Of a DNA stretch of 64,000 bases, positions 32,186 to 40,555 are shown piece after piece. The position numbers were made by a program, and so were the translations under genes. The stretch is from Virgibacillus sp. NKC19-3 (lineage in GTDB: Bacteria; Bacillota; Bacilli; Bacillales; Amphibacillaceae): NCBI RefSeq assembly GCF_019837165.1, contig NZ_JAGYHC010000001.1:2976001-3040000 (forward strand). The letters run 5' to 3'. Under the pieces are notes generated by a model. The model was not told the DNA's origin. It did no database searches and saw only the letters and a program-made list of their open reading frames with translations. Position 1 is the stretch's first letter. Each line of letters starts with the position of its first letter.

Positions 32186-33212
32186 AAACGAACCTCCTCC
32201 TTTTCCTTTACATGCTCATCCGGATAACAAGCATCGTAAAGGAGACATCTAGCTGCATGTCCATTATCCACTTCGGCAAGACGTGGTGTAACTCTTGTAC
32301 AATCACCAAAAGCTTTTGGACACCGATCAGCAAAGCGACAACCTACTTGTGGCATGTTTTTTAATGATGGAACAATACCTCCTATTGTATTTAATGTTTC
32401 CGCTTTCTTATCCATTCGTGGTATACTACTTAGTAATGCTTCTGTATATGGATGTTTAGGCTTTGTAAATAATGCCACCACATTTGCTGTTTCTACTACT
32501 TGACCGGCATACATCACAATAACCTTATCTGCCATTTCTGCCACTACACCTAAATCATGTGTGATGAGCATAATAGCCATATCTTCTTTTTCTTGTATGT
32601 CTTTCAAAAGTTCTAAAATTTGTGCCTGCACCGTAACATCCAGCGCTGTTGTTGGTTCATCAGCTATTAATAACTTAGGATGTAAAGCGATAGAGATTGC
32701 GATCATCACACGCTGCCTCATTCCACCAGATAATTGATGTGGATACTCGTCAATTATCTTATCAGCCCTTGGGATGCCCACCTGTCTCAACAATTCAATT
32801 CCTTTTTCTCTAGCTTCACTTTTAGAAACGTTTGTATGATTAAAAAACACCTCTCGTAATTGGGAGCCTACTGTAAAAACTGGATTTAATGCCGTCATCG
32901 GCTCTTGAAAAATCATAGCTATATCTTTTCCACGAACTTTATTCATCTCTTTTTCTGTTTTTTTGTTAAATCCTCACCTTTAAATACTATTTCGCCGGCA
33001 GATATTTTCGAATTAATCTTTGGTAACAACTGCATAATAGAGAGAGACATTACACTTTTTCCGCACCCTGATTCCCCTACCACACAAACCACTTCTTTAG
33101 ACTTAACTCCAAAACTCACACCTGAAACGGCATGATGTAATTCCCCATCTACCGTAAATCCAGTATGTAAATTGTTTATCTCGAGTAGTTCTTTCTCTTG
33201 TTGATTATTCAT
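32182..33212 (-). pseudogene. Peptide ABC transporter ATPase, OppD type, single-base frameshift
   Basis: First gene of the ABC operon. The 5' piece (33212-32943) has Walker A GESGCGKSVMS. The 3' piece (32946-32182) has the Q-loop MIFQEPMTALNP, signature LSGGMRQRVMIA and Walker B LLIADEPTTALD, so neither piece alone is a full ATPase. At the join the DNA has a run of seven A's. Eight would give D-L-T-K-K-T-E-K-E-M-N-K-V-R, the expected protein. The stop of piece one overlaps an ATG of piece two (ATGA), so coupled translation is conceivable. Poly-A is also a site where polymerase slippage can restore frame. Assembly error is the simplest reading. Confidence 0.9.
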
Positions 33213-33770
33213 CAATAATTATTCTCCCCTTCGATCAATATAGCTTTATATAAGCACAATAAAGCAAAAAATATCTGAAACCTATTTCTCTAATAACTCC
33301 ATGTATTAATAATAGTAGTCATCAAGAGAACCTTCAGATAATTAATCTTAAAAAATCGACGACCAATACTATTATCGCCTTTCAATTTCACATTGATGTT
33401 GCGTATAACCTATAGTGAACTAAAGTTATTTCATGTATATTAGACATTGTTTTTTATGAACCAGTATTTTCTACCTTTCAGCGTATGATAAGTTCTGAAA
33501 TCAAATCGTAACAAAAACTTCATATATTACTGTGATTATATGTGAATATTTTCAAAAAAGCAATACGTTTTTAAAAATTTCTAGGTACTTTTTTCTATTA
33601 ATTTTCGCTTTATGTCATACTAAAGTCATCCTAAGAAATAACATATATTACTCGCACTATTGTATACGCTTTCATAGATATGGTAACATATTGCAAATTG
33701 ATTCGCTACATGAAATAATGAAAGATATAATCCCAACTATTTTTATCGGAAAAAAAGGAGGAAATTACCT
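33213..33770. other. Intergenic region between divergent opp operon and acyl-CoA dehydrogenase
   Basis: About 555 bases, very AT-rich. An 80-codon plus-strand frame ending at 33774 has an odd composition and overlaps the ribosome site of the next gene, so it is not called. The region should hold the promoters of both divergent units. The only clear motif is the cre-like site at 33661. Confidence 0.5.
33661..33674. promoter_or_regulatory. cre-like CcpA site
   Basis: TGTATACGCTTTCA reads TGAAAGCGTATACA on the other strand, matching 13 of 14 positions of the cre consensus. It lies about 97 bases before the acyl-CoA dehydrogenase start, which suggests glucose repression. Confidence 0.55.
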
Positions 33771-34919
33771 ATGAAATTGACAGACTATAAAACGATAGAA
33801 GAGCGAAAAAAGGCGTTGGAAGACAAGGTGCATATCTTTTTCGAACGAGCAAAAGAACACGACGAGGAAGCTACATTTCCATTTGATAATTTTAATGATC
33901 TAAAGGAAATCGATTATCCTGCCCTAACAGTTCCGCAAAAATATGGTGGTTTAGGTATTTCGCTTTATGAGTTGCTCACTTATCAGGAAACGATTGCTAA
34001 AGCAGACGGATCCACAGCACTTTCGATTGGCTGGCATATGGGGCTTAATAAACATTTAGGAGAGAATGGTAGTTGGGACGAAGAAAAATACGCCGCGTTT
34101 GCGCGAAACGTGGTTGAAACGGGAGCATTGCTAAATAACGCTGCCTCCGAACCAGCAACCGGAAGTCCAACACGAGGAGGCAAACCGGAAACCGTAGCGA
34201 AAAAAGAGGGTTCCGGTTGGGTCATTAATGGAAGAAAAACATTTACAACGATGGCTCCTATTCTTGATTACTTTGTTGTCAGTGCTTCGATTGACGGAAC
34301 GGAGAATGTCGGGAATTTCCTAATTAAACGAGAAAGAAATGGTGTTTCTGTTGATGAGACTTGGGATTCAATCGCAATGCGGGGATCTGGAAGCCATGAT
34401 CTCGTTTTAGAAAATGTCCATGTGGACGATGATGACCTTGTTGAATACGCGGGAAGTAAAGGCGCCGCTGGATGGTTATTACATATTCCAGCATGCTATC
34501 TCGGGATTGCTCGTGCGGCACAAAGCGTTGCAGTTCATTTCGCTGCTACTTATTCGCCAAACAGCATTAAGGGAACCATTTCTGAACTACCGAATGTAAA
34601 ACAAAAACTTGGTGAAATGGAACTACTCCTTATGGAAAGTGAGCATTTTCTGTATGGTACTGCCCAAAAATGGGATGAAGGTGATGAAGAAACTCGTCAG
34701 ACAATGAAACCGGAGCTAGGGGCAGTAAAATTATCTGTTGTGAATAAAGCGGTGGAAGTCGTTGACCTCGCTATGCGTGTAGCTGGTGCTCGAAGTTTGT
34801 CCAAGCAAAATCCATTGCAGCGTTATTATCGCGACGTCCGGGCCGGATTGCATAACCCGCCAATGGATGATATGACAGTGATGCAGCTGGCCGACAAAAG
34901 CGTCGCTGAGCGGGACTAA
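33771..34919 (+). CDS. Acyl-CoA dehydrogenase family protein
   Basis: 382-residue FAD enzyme with the usual three parts: helical N-domain (VPQKYGGLGISLYELL), beta domain (NNAASEPATGSPTRGGKPETVAKKEG, KTFTTMAPILDYFVV) and helical C-domain (LAMRVAGARSLSKQNPLQRYYRDVRAGLHNPP). The classical catalytic Glu of the C-terminal helix is not evident. The group resembles Bacillus YdbM and desulfurisation-type flavoproteins (DszC/SfnB), so oxidation of an acyl-CoA is likely but not certain. GGAGG lies before the ATG. Single-gene unit. Confidence 0.85.
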   Translation: MKLTDYKTIEERKKALEDKVHIFFERAKEHDEEATFPFDNFNDLKEIDYPALTVPQKYGGLGISLYELLTYQETIAKADGSTALSIGWHMGLNKHLGENGSWDEEKYAAFARNVVETGALLNNAASEPATGSPTRGGKPETVAKKEGSGWVINGRKTFTTMAPILDYFVVSASIDGTENVGNFLIKRERNGVSVDETWDSIAMRGSGSHDLVLENVHVDDDDLVEYAGSKGAAGWLLHIPACYLGIARAAQSVAVHFAATYSPNSIKGTISELPNVKQKLGEMELLLMESEHFLYGTAQKWDEGDEETRQTMKPELGAVKLSVVNKAVEVVDLAMRVAGARSLSKQNPLQRYYRDVRAGLHNPPMDDMTVMQLADKSVAERD

Positions 34920-34949
34920 GTTAATTATGTGATTGGAAATGTGAAATCT

Positions 34950-34985
34950 TGAGTCCCGGGCTAACTTGTTTAGTTCGGGGCTTTA
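34950..34985 (+). terminator. Weak hairpin after the acyl-CoA dehydrogenase gene
   Basis: AGTCCCGGGCTAA pairs imperfectly with TTAGTTCGGGGCTTT. The T-run is short, so terminator function is probable but weak. Confidence 0.5.
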
Positions 34986-35469
34986 TCGTTCGATCGTAGC
35001 TATTCTAATGAACAACTTTTTTCTCCATAAAAGTAAAAAAGCCATCTTATTTTTATCCACTTGCACAAAACTTTTAACTATCTCCATATCAATCCCATTT
35101 TTATATAAGTTATCTACCTGCACTTTACGCACCATTTTAACTTGATCCATTAGAATCATCACACTTCTCAAAAGTAAAAAAACAAAATTCAATCTCCCGC
35201 TGAAGTTTGTTCGTTGAAAATGAATTTCCCTTAGGATGAAAACACAAAATGAACCCTTTCCCCGTTTGACCTATTTCGGGTGGTGCCAGGTCCTGTTCGT
35301 TCCCCTCCTTTTTACATTCCTGCCACAAACTTGAAATGGAAATGTAAGATTACATCCTTCATAAAAGTGGTATATAAATATAGGTATGTACTATAATTAA
35401 AATACATGAAGACTGTTCGACAAACTTCGGGTGGTGCCAGGCACCATCCCGACCTAAGAGGTGGGTTAT
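34986..35469. other. Intergenic region with duplicated 16-base element before the sugar operon
   Basis: No reliable gene; two overlapping minus-strand frames have no recognisable family. TTCGGGTGGTGCCAGG occurs twice, ending at 35290 and 35443. The second copy continues CACCATCCCGA, forming a hairpin just before rmlA. The promoter for the rmlA operon should lie here, for example near TATAAT-like sequence at 35390-35400. Confidence 0.5.
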
Positions 35470-36402
35470 ATGAAGGGTATTATTTTGGCTGGTGGTAGTG
35501 GATCGAGATTGGCTCCGAGTACGGATGGGATGAATAAGCATTTGCTGCCTATTTATGATAAGCCGATGGTTTATTATCCATTATCTGTGCTAATACTAGG
35601 CGGTATACGTGAGATTATGATTATTAGCACACCGGAAGATCGCCCACGATTTGAAAAAATATTAGGAGATGGCTCAGATCTGGGTATTTCGCTCAACTAT
35701 CGTGAGCAAACCGATCCAAATGGAATTCCGGAAGCTTTGACGATCTCCGAAGATTTTATTGGTGGAGATAATGTCACATTAATCCTTGCTGACAACATTT
35801 TTTACGGCCAAGGGTTCACCACACTACTCAGAAATGCCATCAAAAATCATCAACATGCAACCGTCTTCGGATATCGTGTTAAAGATCCAAAAAGGTTTGG
35901 TGTTGTGGAATTCGACCATCGTCAAAAAGTCATTTCGTTAGAAGAAAAACCGGAGGATCCAAAATCGGATTTCGCCGTAACTGGACTGTATATCTATGAC
36001 CACCAAGCGGTTAGAATGGCGAAAAAACTTAGATACTCAACCAGAGGTGAGCTGGAAATCACAGACCTGAATAAAGCATACTTGAAAAAAGGGCAATTGG
36101 ATGTTGAATTGCTGGGAAGAGGATTTGCCTGGATGGATGCCGGAACACATGAAGCCTTATTCGAAGCATCCGAATTTGTGAAGATCACCCAGCAGCGTCA
36201 AGGCTTTAAGCTCGCATGTTTGGAAGAAATCGCCTATTATTTAGGATATATAAGTAAAGAAGCATTATTTAAAAAGGGAAAATCAATGGAAAAGAACGAT
36301 TATGGACAATATCTCATGGACATAGCCGACAGAAAACACACGCAGCAATATTGGGATTCCATCGATCATCATCCAATGTTAGGACTGGTAGAAAATGAAT
36401 AA
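35470..36402 (+). CDS. rfbA: Glucose-1-phosphate thymidylyltransferase
   Basis: 310-residue RmlA enzyme that makes dTDP-glucose from dTTP and glucose-1-phosphate. The nucleotide loop is ILAGGSGSRLAPSTDGMNKH, then LLPIYDKPMVYYPLSVL, with LADNIFYGQGF and EEKPEDPKSDFAVTGLYIYD downstream. Start at 35470 follows AGAGGTGGG; the in-frame GTG at 35461 is part of that site. First gene of a seven-gene operon with overlapping or nearly touching neighbours. Confidence 0.95.
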   Translation: MKGIILAGGSGSRLAPSTDGMNKHLLPIYDKPMVYYPLSVLILGGIREIMIISTPEDRPRFEKILGDGSDLGISLNYREQTDPNGIPEALTISEDFIGGDNVTLILADNIFYGQGFTTLLRNAIKNHQHATVFGYRVKDPKRFGVVEFDHRQKVISLEEKPEDPKSDFAVTGLYIYDHQAVRMAKKLRYSTRGELEITDLNKAYLKKGQLDVELLGRGFAWMDAGTHEALFEASEFVKITQQRQGFKLACLEEIAYYLGYISKEALFKKGKSMEKNDYGQYLMDIADRKHTQQYWDSIDHHPMLGLVENE

Positions 36403-37423
36403 GCGACAACCAACCCTTCTCGTCACGGGCGGTGCAGGGTTTATCGGATCAAATTTTATTCACTATTATTTAAAAAAATATCCGAACGCACGTTTACTTA
36501 ATATTGATAAACTAACCTATGCTGGTTCAACAGACAATTTAACCGAAGTGGAAACTCTAGAAAATTATCATTTTATACAAGGCGATATCACAGATGAAGT
36601 GCTTATAGAAACCATTTTTGCAGACTATGATATTACTGGGGTCATCCATTTTGCAGCTGAATCACATGTAGACAGATCCATACAGGATGCAAAAGCATTT
36701 GTAGCCTCAAATGTGTTTGGTACACTAACCCTTCTGCAAGCAGCGAGAAAAGACTGGGAAAATAAAGGCGTGCTATCCGAAAGGCGCTTCCATCACATTT
36801 CAACAGATGAAGTATACGGATCCTTAGGCGAGAAAGGGAAATTTTCGGAAAGTACACCATATGACCCACGTAATCCATACAGTGCCTCCAAAGCAAGTGC
36901 CAATATGTTTGTTAAAAGCTTTGGACATACGTATGGCATGAATATTGTGATTTCCTCAAGCTCAAACAATTATGGACCGAGACAGCACAAGGAAAAACTT
37001 ATCCCGACTATCATCCGAAAGGCCCTAGCAGGGGAGTCAATTCCTATTTACGGAGACGGGAAAAACATAAGAGACTGGCTCTATGTTACGGATCATTGCC
37101 GTGCGCTGGACACGATCTATCATCATGGAAATCCACTTGAAACCTATAATGTCGGTGGGGGTAATGAAAAAGCAAACATTGAAATGGCAAGAGAAATTTG
37201 CTCGAGTTTGGATGAGCTAGTTCCACAATACAAAACGACCGAAAGCTTTAAAGATTTAATTACCTTTACTACAGATCGTAAAGGACATGATAGAAGGTAT
37301 GCTGTTGATGATCGCAAATTACGAAAAGCATTGGGCTGGAAACCAACCGAAGACTTCCATTCAGGACTCCGGAAAACGGTAGAATGGTATGTGAATCAAT
37401 GGAAAACGCATCCCGTCCATTAA
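36395..37423 (+). CDS. rfbB: dTDP-glucose 4,6-dehydratase
   Basis: 342-residue short-chain dehydrogenase (RmlB) forming dTDP-4-keto-6-deoxyglucose. NAD loop GGAGFIGSNFIHYYL, catalytic STDEVYGS and YSASKAS, and NNYGPRQHKEKLIPTII are all family marks. Overlaps rfbA by 8 bases. No rmlC or rmlD follows, so the product is not rhamnose. The WecE-type aminotransferase downstream takes the 4-keto sugar instead. Confidence 0.96.
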   Translation: MNKRQPTLLVTGGAGFIGSNFIHYYLKKYPNARLLNIDKLTYAGSTDNLTEVETLENYHFIQGDITDEVLIETIFADYDITGVIHFAAESHVDRSIQDAKAFVASNVFGTLTLLQAARKDWENKGVLSERRFHHISTDEVYGSLGEKGKFSESTPYDPRNPYSASKASANMFVKSFGHTYGMNIVISSSSNNYGPRQHKEKLIPTIIRKALAGESIPIYGDGKNIRDWLYVTDHCRALDTIYHHGNPLETYNVGGGNEKANIEMAREICSSLDELVPQYKTTESFKDLITFTTDRKGHDRRYAVDDRKLRKALGWKPTEDFHSGLRKTVEWYVNQWKTHPVH

Positions 37424-38364
37424 TATCCGTTGTCGTCCCTGTTTACGGCTGTGAAACCTGCCTGAAGGAGCTTTGCAGTCGCATAACAGAAACCGTCACA
37501 AATATTCCAGCCCACTACGAAATAATTTTAGTGAACGATAGCAGCCCGGATGACGCTTGGACAATAATCAAACAACTAAGCAAGCAGGATGAAAACATTA
37601 AGGGAATTAATTTTGCCCGAAATTTTGGCCAGCATCATGCAATTACTGCTGGTCTTGATTATACGAACGGGGACTGGATTGTCGTGATGGATTGCGACCT
37701 CCAGGACCAGCCTGAAGAAATCGTGACATTATATCAAAAAGCACGAGAAGGGTATGACGTTGTTTTCGGCAAGCGAACGTTACGCCAGGATAATTGGTTC
37801 AAACGTAAATCATCGCAAGCCTTTTACCGTGTATACGATTATTTCAGCGGACAGGCAACCGACCATTCCATAGCCAATTTCAGTATAAACGCTAAGAAAG
37901 TGGTCATGGGGTTTAGACGTATGCGCGAGCAAAACCGCTTTTTCCCTTTATTTATCAAGTGGATGGGGTATAAAACGACAAGTGTCACTGTAGAACACAA
38001 CGCACGAAAGGAAGGAAAATCTTCATATAATATTAAAAAACTAATTACCCTTGCGACAGATGCCATCATATCTCAATCGAATAAACCATTGAGGCTATCG
38101 ATTCAATTAGGTTTTCTGATCGCATCGGCCTCTTTCATCTATGCCGTATATTTATTCGGCAGGTATTTTTTCCTTGATGAAACGGTACAGGGGTGGACTA
38201 GTGTCATGGTATCGATTTTCTTTATCAGTGGTTTGATGTTCTTCAATTTAGGTGTACTAGGTCTATACATTGGGAAGATTTTCAACGAAACAAAAGGCCG
38301 ACCGCTTTATTTGATTAGGGAAACAACAGATGATTATATTGATGACTACGAGGAATGGAGCTGA
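37399..38364 (+). CDS. Polyprenyl-phosphate glycosyltransferase (GT2, GtrB/YkoT type)
   Basis: About 321 residues. Cytosolic GT2 catalytic domain with ISVVVPVYGCETCLKEL, NDSSPDDAW and the metal-binding DCDLQDQPEEI, followed by two C-terminal membrane helices (LSIQLGFLIASASFIYAVYLF and SVMVSIFFISGLMFFNLGVL). Enzymes of this build load a sugar on undecaprenyl phosphate at the inner face. Here the sugar donor would be the dTDP-4-acetamido sugar made by its neighbours. Start at 37399 (ATG) is preferred over 37384. Both overlap rfbB. Confidence 0.9.
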   Translation: MENASRPLISVVVPVYGCETCLKELCSRITETVTNIPAHYEIILVNDSSPDDAWTIIKQLSKQDENIKGINFARNFGQHHAITAGLDYTNGDWIVVMDCDLQDQPEEIVTLYQKAREGYDVVFGKRTLRQDNWFKRKSSQAFYRVYDYFSGQATDHSIANFSINAKKVVMGFRRMREQNRFFPLFIKWMGYKTTSVTVEHNARKEGKSSYNIKKLITLATDAIISQSNKPLRLSIQLGFLIASASFIYAVYLFGRYFFLDETVQGWTSVMVSIFFISGLMFFNLGVLGLYIGKIFNETKGRPLYLIRETTDDYIDDYEEWS

Positions 38365-38368
38365 TAAT

Positions 38369-39058
38369 ATGACAGATTTTTTGGAACCAACCCCATGGGA
38401 TAGACGAAATTTTCATGTGGACACCTATCAGCTAACCTCAACGACGATCGAGGCGCTGAAGCAAACCAGCGAAGTTGAAGGACATTTCACGGTAAAGGTG
38501 GCTCCACTTGAAAATAAGGAGAAGCTCATTAAATATGGATTTTATTATGTGGACACATTAATTGAACCTGTGTGCAGACAAGAAAACCTGCAAACTGTTG
38601 AGCAGGAAGGCATCTATTTTTCCCGGGATTACAATCAAGAAACAATCCTGGAAATCGCAAGAGAAGCATTCGGTAACGGACGCTTTCACCGTGATTTTAA
38701 CATTCCGGACTTTATGGCAGATAGACGGTATATGAACTGGGTGAAGGACCTCATAGAAAAAGATCTGATACTTGCACTTAACCTTCAAGATAGAACTGCG
38801 GGATTTTTTGCATACGAAGGGGATAAAATACTCTTGCTCGGCATACATAAAGATTTTCGCGGCAAGGGATTTGCCAAAGCATTCGCAAGTCACTGCGTAG
38901 AGGAACAATTCAAGCTAACCGGTTATGACACATTAAAAACATCTATTTCACCAGCGAATCTGGCTTCATTGAATGTATTTATTTCACTTGGGTTCCGATT
39001 GAAAGACAGTGTTGACGTGTATCATAAATTAAATGGTTCGCTTCCGGTTGGAGGCTGA
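38369..39058 (+). CDS. GNAT acetyltransferase, dTDP-fucosamine acetyltransferase-like
   Basis: 229 residues. The N-terminal half has the TDP-sugar-binding look of WecD/RffC (HFTVKVAPLENKEKLIKYGFYYVDTLIEP). The C-terminal half is the acetyl-CoA domain (GIHKDFRGKGFAKAF, then SISPANLASLNVFISLGFRLKDS). It would acetylate the amino group made by the WecE-type enzyme. ATG at 38369 follows GGAG. Position between the GT and the small membrane protein in the same operon supports the role. Exact sugar unproved. Confidence 0.82.
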   Translation: MTDFLEPTPWDRRNFHVDTYQLTSTTIEALKQTSEVEGHFTVKVAPLENKEKLIKYGFYYVDTLIEPVCRQENLQTVEQEGIYFSRDYNQETILEIAREAFGNGRFHRDFNIPDFMADRRYMNWVKDLIEKDLILALNLQDRTAGFFAYEGDKILLLGIHKDFRGKGFAKAFASHCVEEQFKLTGYDTLKTSISPANLASLNVFISLGFRLKDSVDVYHKLNGSLPVGG

Positions 39059-39061
39059 CGT

Positions 39062-39418
39062 ATGGGATATGCTTATATTTTCTCAACAATCTTTTTCACG
39101 GTGTACGGTCAATTGATTTTAAAATGGAAAATAAATCAATTTGGAAGCCTGCCTGAAGCATGGATAGATAAATTTGGTTTCTTGTTTCAAATTCTATTTA
39201 ACCCATGGATTCTATCAGGCTTTCTTGCGGCATTTTTAGCGGCATTAAGCTGGATGGCAGCGATGACGAAATTCGATATCAGCTATGCCTATCCATTTAT
39301 GAGCTTATCCTTTGTGCTTGTTTTTATTCTTTCCGTCGCCTTATTTGGTGAACCGATCAGTACACAAAAAGTAGTTGGATTTTCTCTAATTATACTTGGC
39401 ATTATCGTAATGAGGTGA
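39062..39418 (+). CDS. Small 4-TM transporter (EamA/SMR-like, possible lipid-sugar flippase)
   Basis: 118 residues with four membrane helices and few loops, like the SMR/ArnE-ArnF group. The C-terminal SYAYPFMSLSFVLVFILSVALFGEPIS is typical of half-size EamA proteins. Beside a GtrB-type transferase and a YkoS-like protein, it probably flips the polyprenyl-phosphate sugar to the outer face, as GtrA or ArnEF do. This is inference from build and context. Starts 3 bases after the GNAT stop. Confidence 0.75.
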   Translation: MGYAYIFSTIFFTVYGQLILKWKINQFGSLPEAWIDKFGFLFQILFNPWILSGFLAAFLAALSWMAAMTKFDISYAYPFMSLSFVLVFILSVALFGEPISTQKVVGFSLIILGIIVMR

Positions 39419-39422
39419 TCAT

Positions 39423-40555
39423 GTGATTCCATTTAATAAACCATGTAATACTGGAAAAGAAGCAACGGCCATACAAGAAGCCATGGAGCAAAATAAGCTC
39501 GCAGGCAATGGCCCATTTGGAAAAAAATGCGTCTCCTGGCTGGAGGACCACCTTGGATGTGAGAAAGCCATCCTTACCCCTCCTGTACAGCTGCGCTTGA
39601 AATGACCGCACTATTAACGGAAGTTGGTGAGGGGGATGAAGTGATCATGCCCGCTTATACTTTTGTTTCGACCGCAAATGCCTATGCATTAAGGAAAGCG
39701 CAGATTCGGTTTGTCGATGTTGATCCAGACACGATGAATGTAGACCCGGAGCGAATAGAAGCAGCAGTTACGGATCGAACAAAGGTCATCGTCGTTGTTC
39801 ATTATGCCGGCGTGAGCTGTGACATGGAACAGATTTCAGACATTGCAAACAAGCACGGTTTATGGATCGTTGAAGATGCTGCACAAGGTATGATGAGCAG
39901 CTATAACGAAAAACCACTCGGTGCAATCGGGCATCTGGGCACATTCAGTTTTCATGAAACAAAAAATTATACATCCGGCGGTGAAGGCGGCGCACTGATA
40001 GTAAATGATCCTACGCTTACAGAACGAGCGGAAATTCTACAAGAAAAAGGGACGGATCGCTCCTTATTTATGCAAGGTATGGTCGATAAATATACCTGGC
40101 GCGATGTCGGCTCTTCCTATTTATTAAGCGAACTGAACGCTGCCTACTTATCCGTTCAACTCGAATATGCGGATCAGATTAATGCAGAACGACTACATAC
40201 TTGGGCCGGGTATTATGAAGGGTTGCTTCCACTCATGCATGCTGGGAAAATCGCCCTCCCGCATGTTCCTGAAAATTGTAGGCATAATGCGCATATGTTT
40301 TATATAAAAACACGCGATAAGCAAGAGCGTTCGGACCTTATCGATTACCTAAAGGAAAATAACGTTACAGCAGTAACGCATTATGTGCCATTGCATTCCG
40401 CCTATGCCGGTCAAATATACGGCAAATTCATTGGCAAGGATAAATACACAACAATCGAAAGCGAACGACTTTTACGCTTACCACTTTATTATGGTATAGA
40501 AAAAGAGGATGTGGCACATGGAATCAAGATTATTACAGATTTTTATCAAAAATAA
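39423..40555 (+). pseudogene. wecE: WecE/RffA-type dTDP-4-amino-4,6-dideoxyhexose transaminase, single-base frameshift
   Basis: PLP aminotransferase (DegT/DnrJ/EryC1 family) that aminates dTDP-4-keto-6-deoxyglucose. The 5' frame (39423-39605, GTG start after GAGGTGAT) begins IPFNKPCNTGKEATAI and ends early. The second frame, from 39602, continues through EVIMPAYTFVSTANAYAL, the PLP lysine in FSFHETKNYTSGGEGGAL and QEKGTDRS, close to E. coli RffA. At the join the DNA reads CTTACCCCTCCTGTACAGCT. One more C (five instead of four) gives L-T-P-S-C-T-A-A-L-E-M, the family sequence. All other operon genes are intact, so an assembly indel is likely. Confidence 0.92.

Noticed and set aside
33532-33774. 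80-codon plus-strand frame before the acyl-CoA dehydrogenase
   Set aside because: Covers the promoter and ribosome site of the next gene; composition is not protein-like.
34983-35328. Two overlapping minus-strand frames
   Set aside because: No ribosome sites or recognisable domains; possibly decayed sequence but not supportable.
39602-40555. Second wecE frame as an independent gene starting at ATG 39602
   Set aside because: It lacks the conserved N-terminus, which is present in the adjacent frame; one base joins them.
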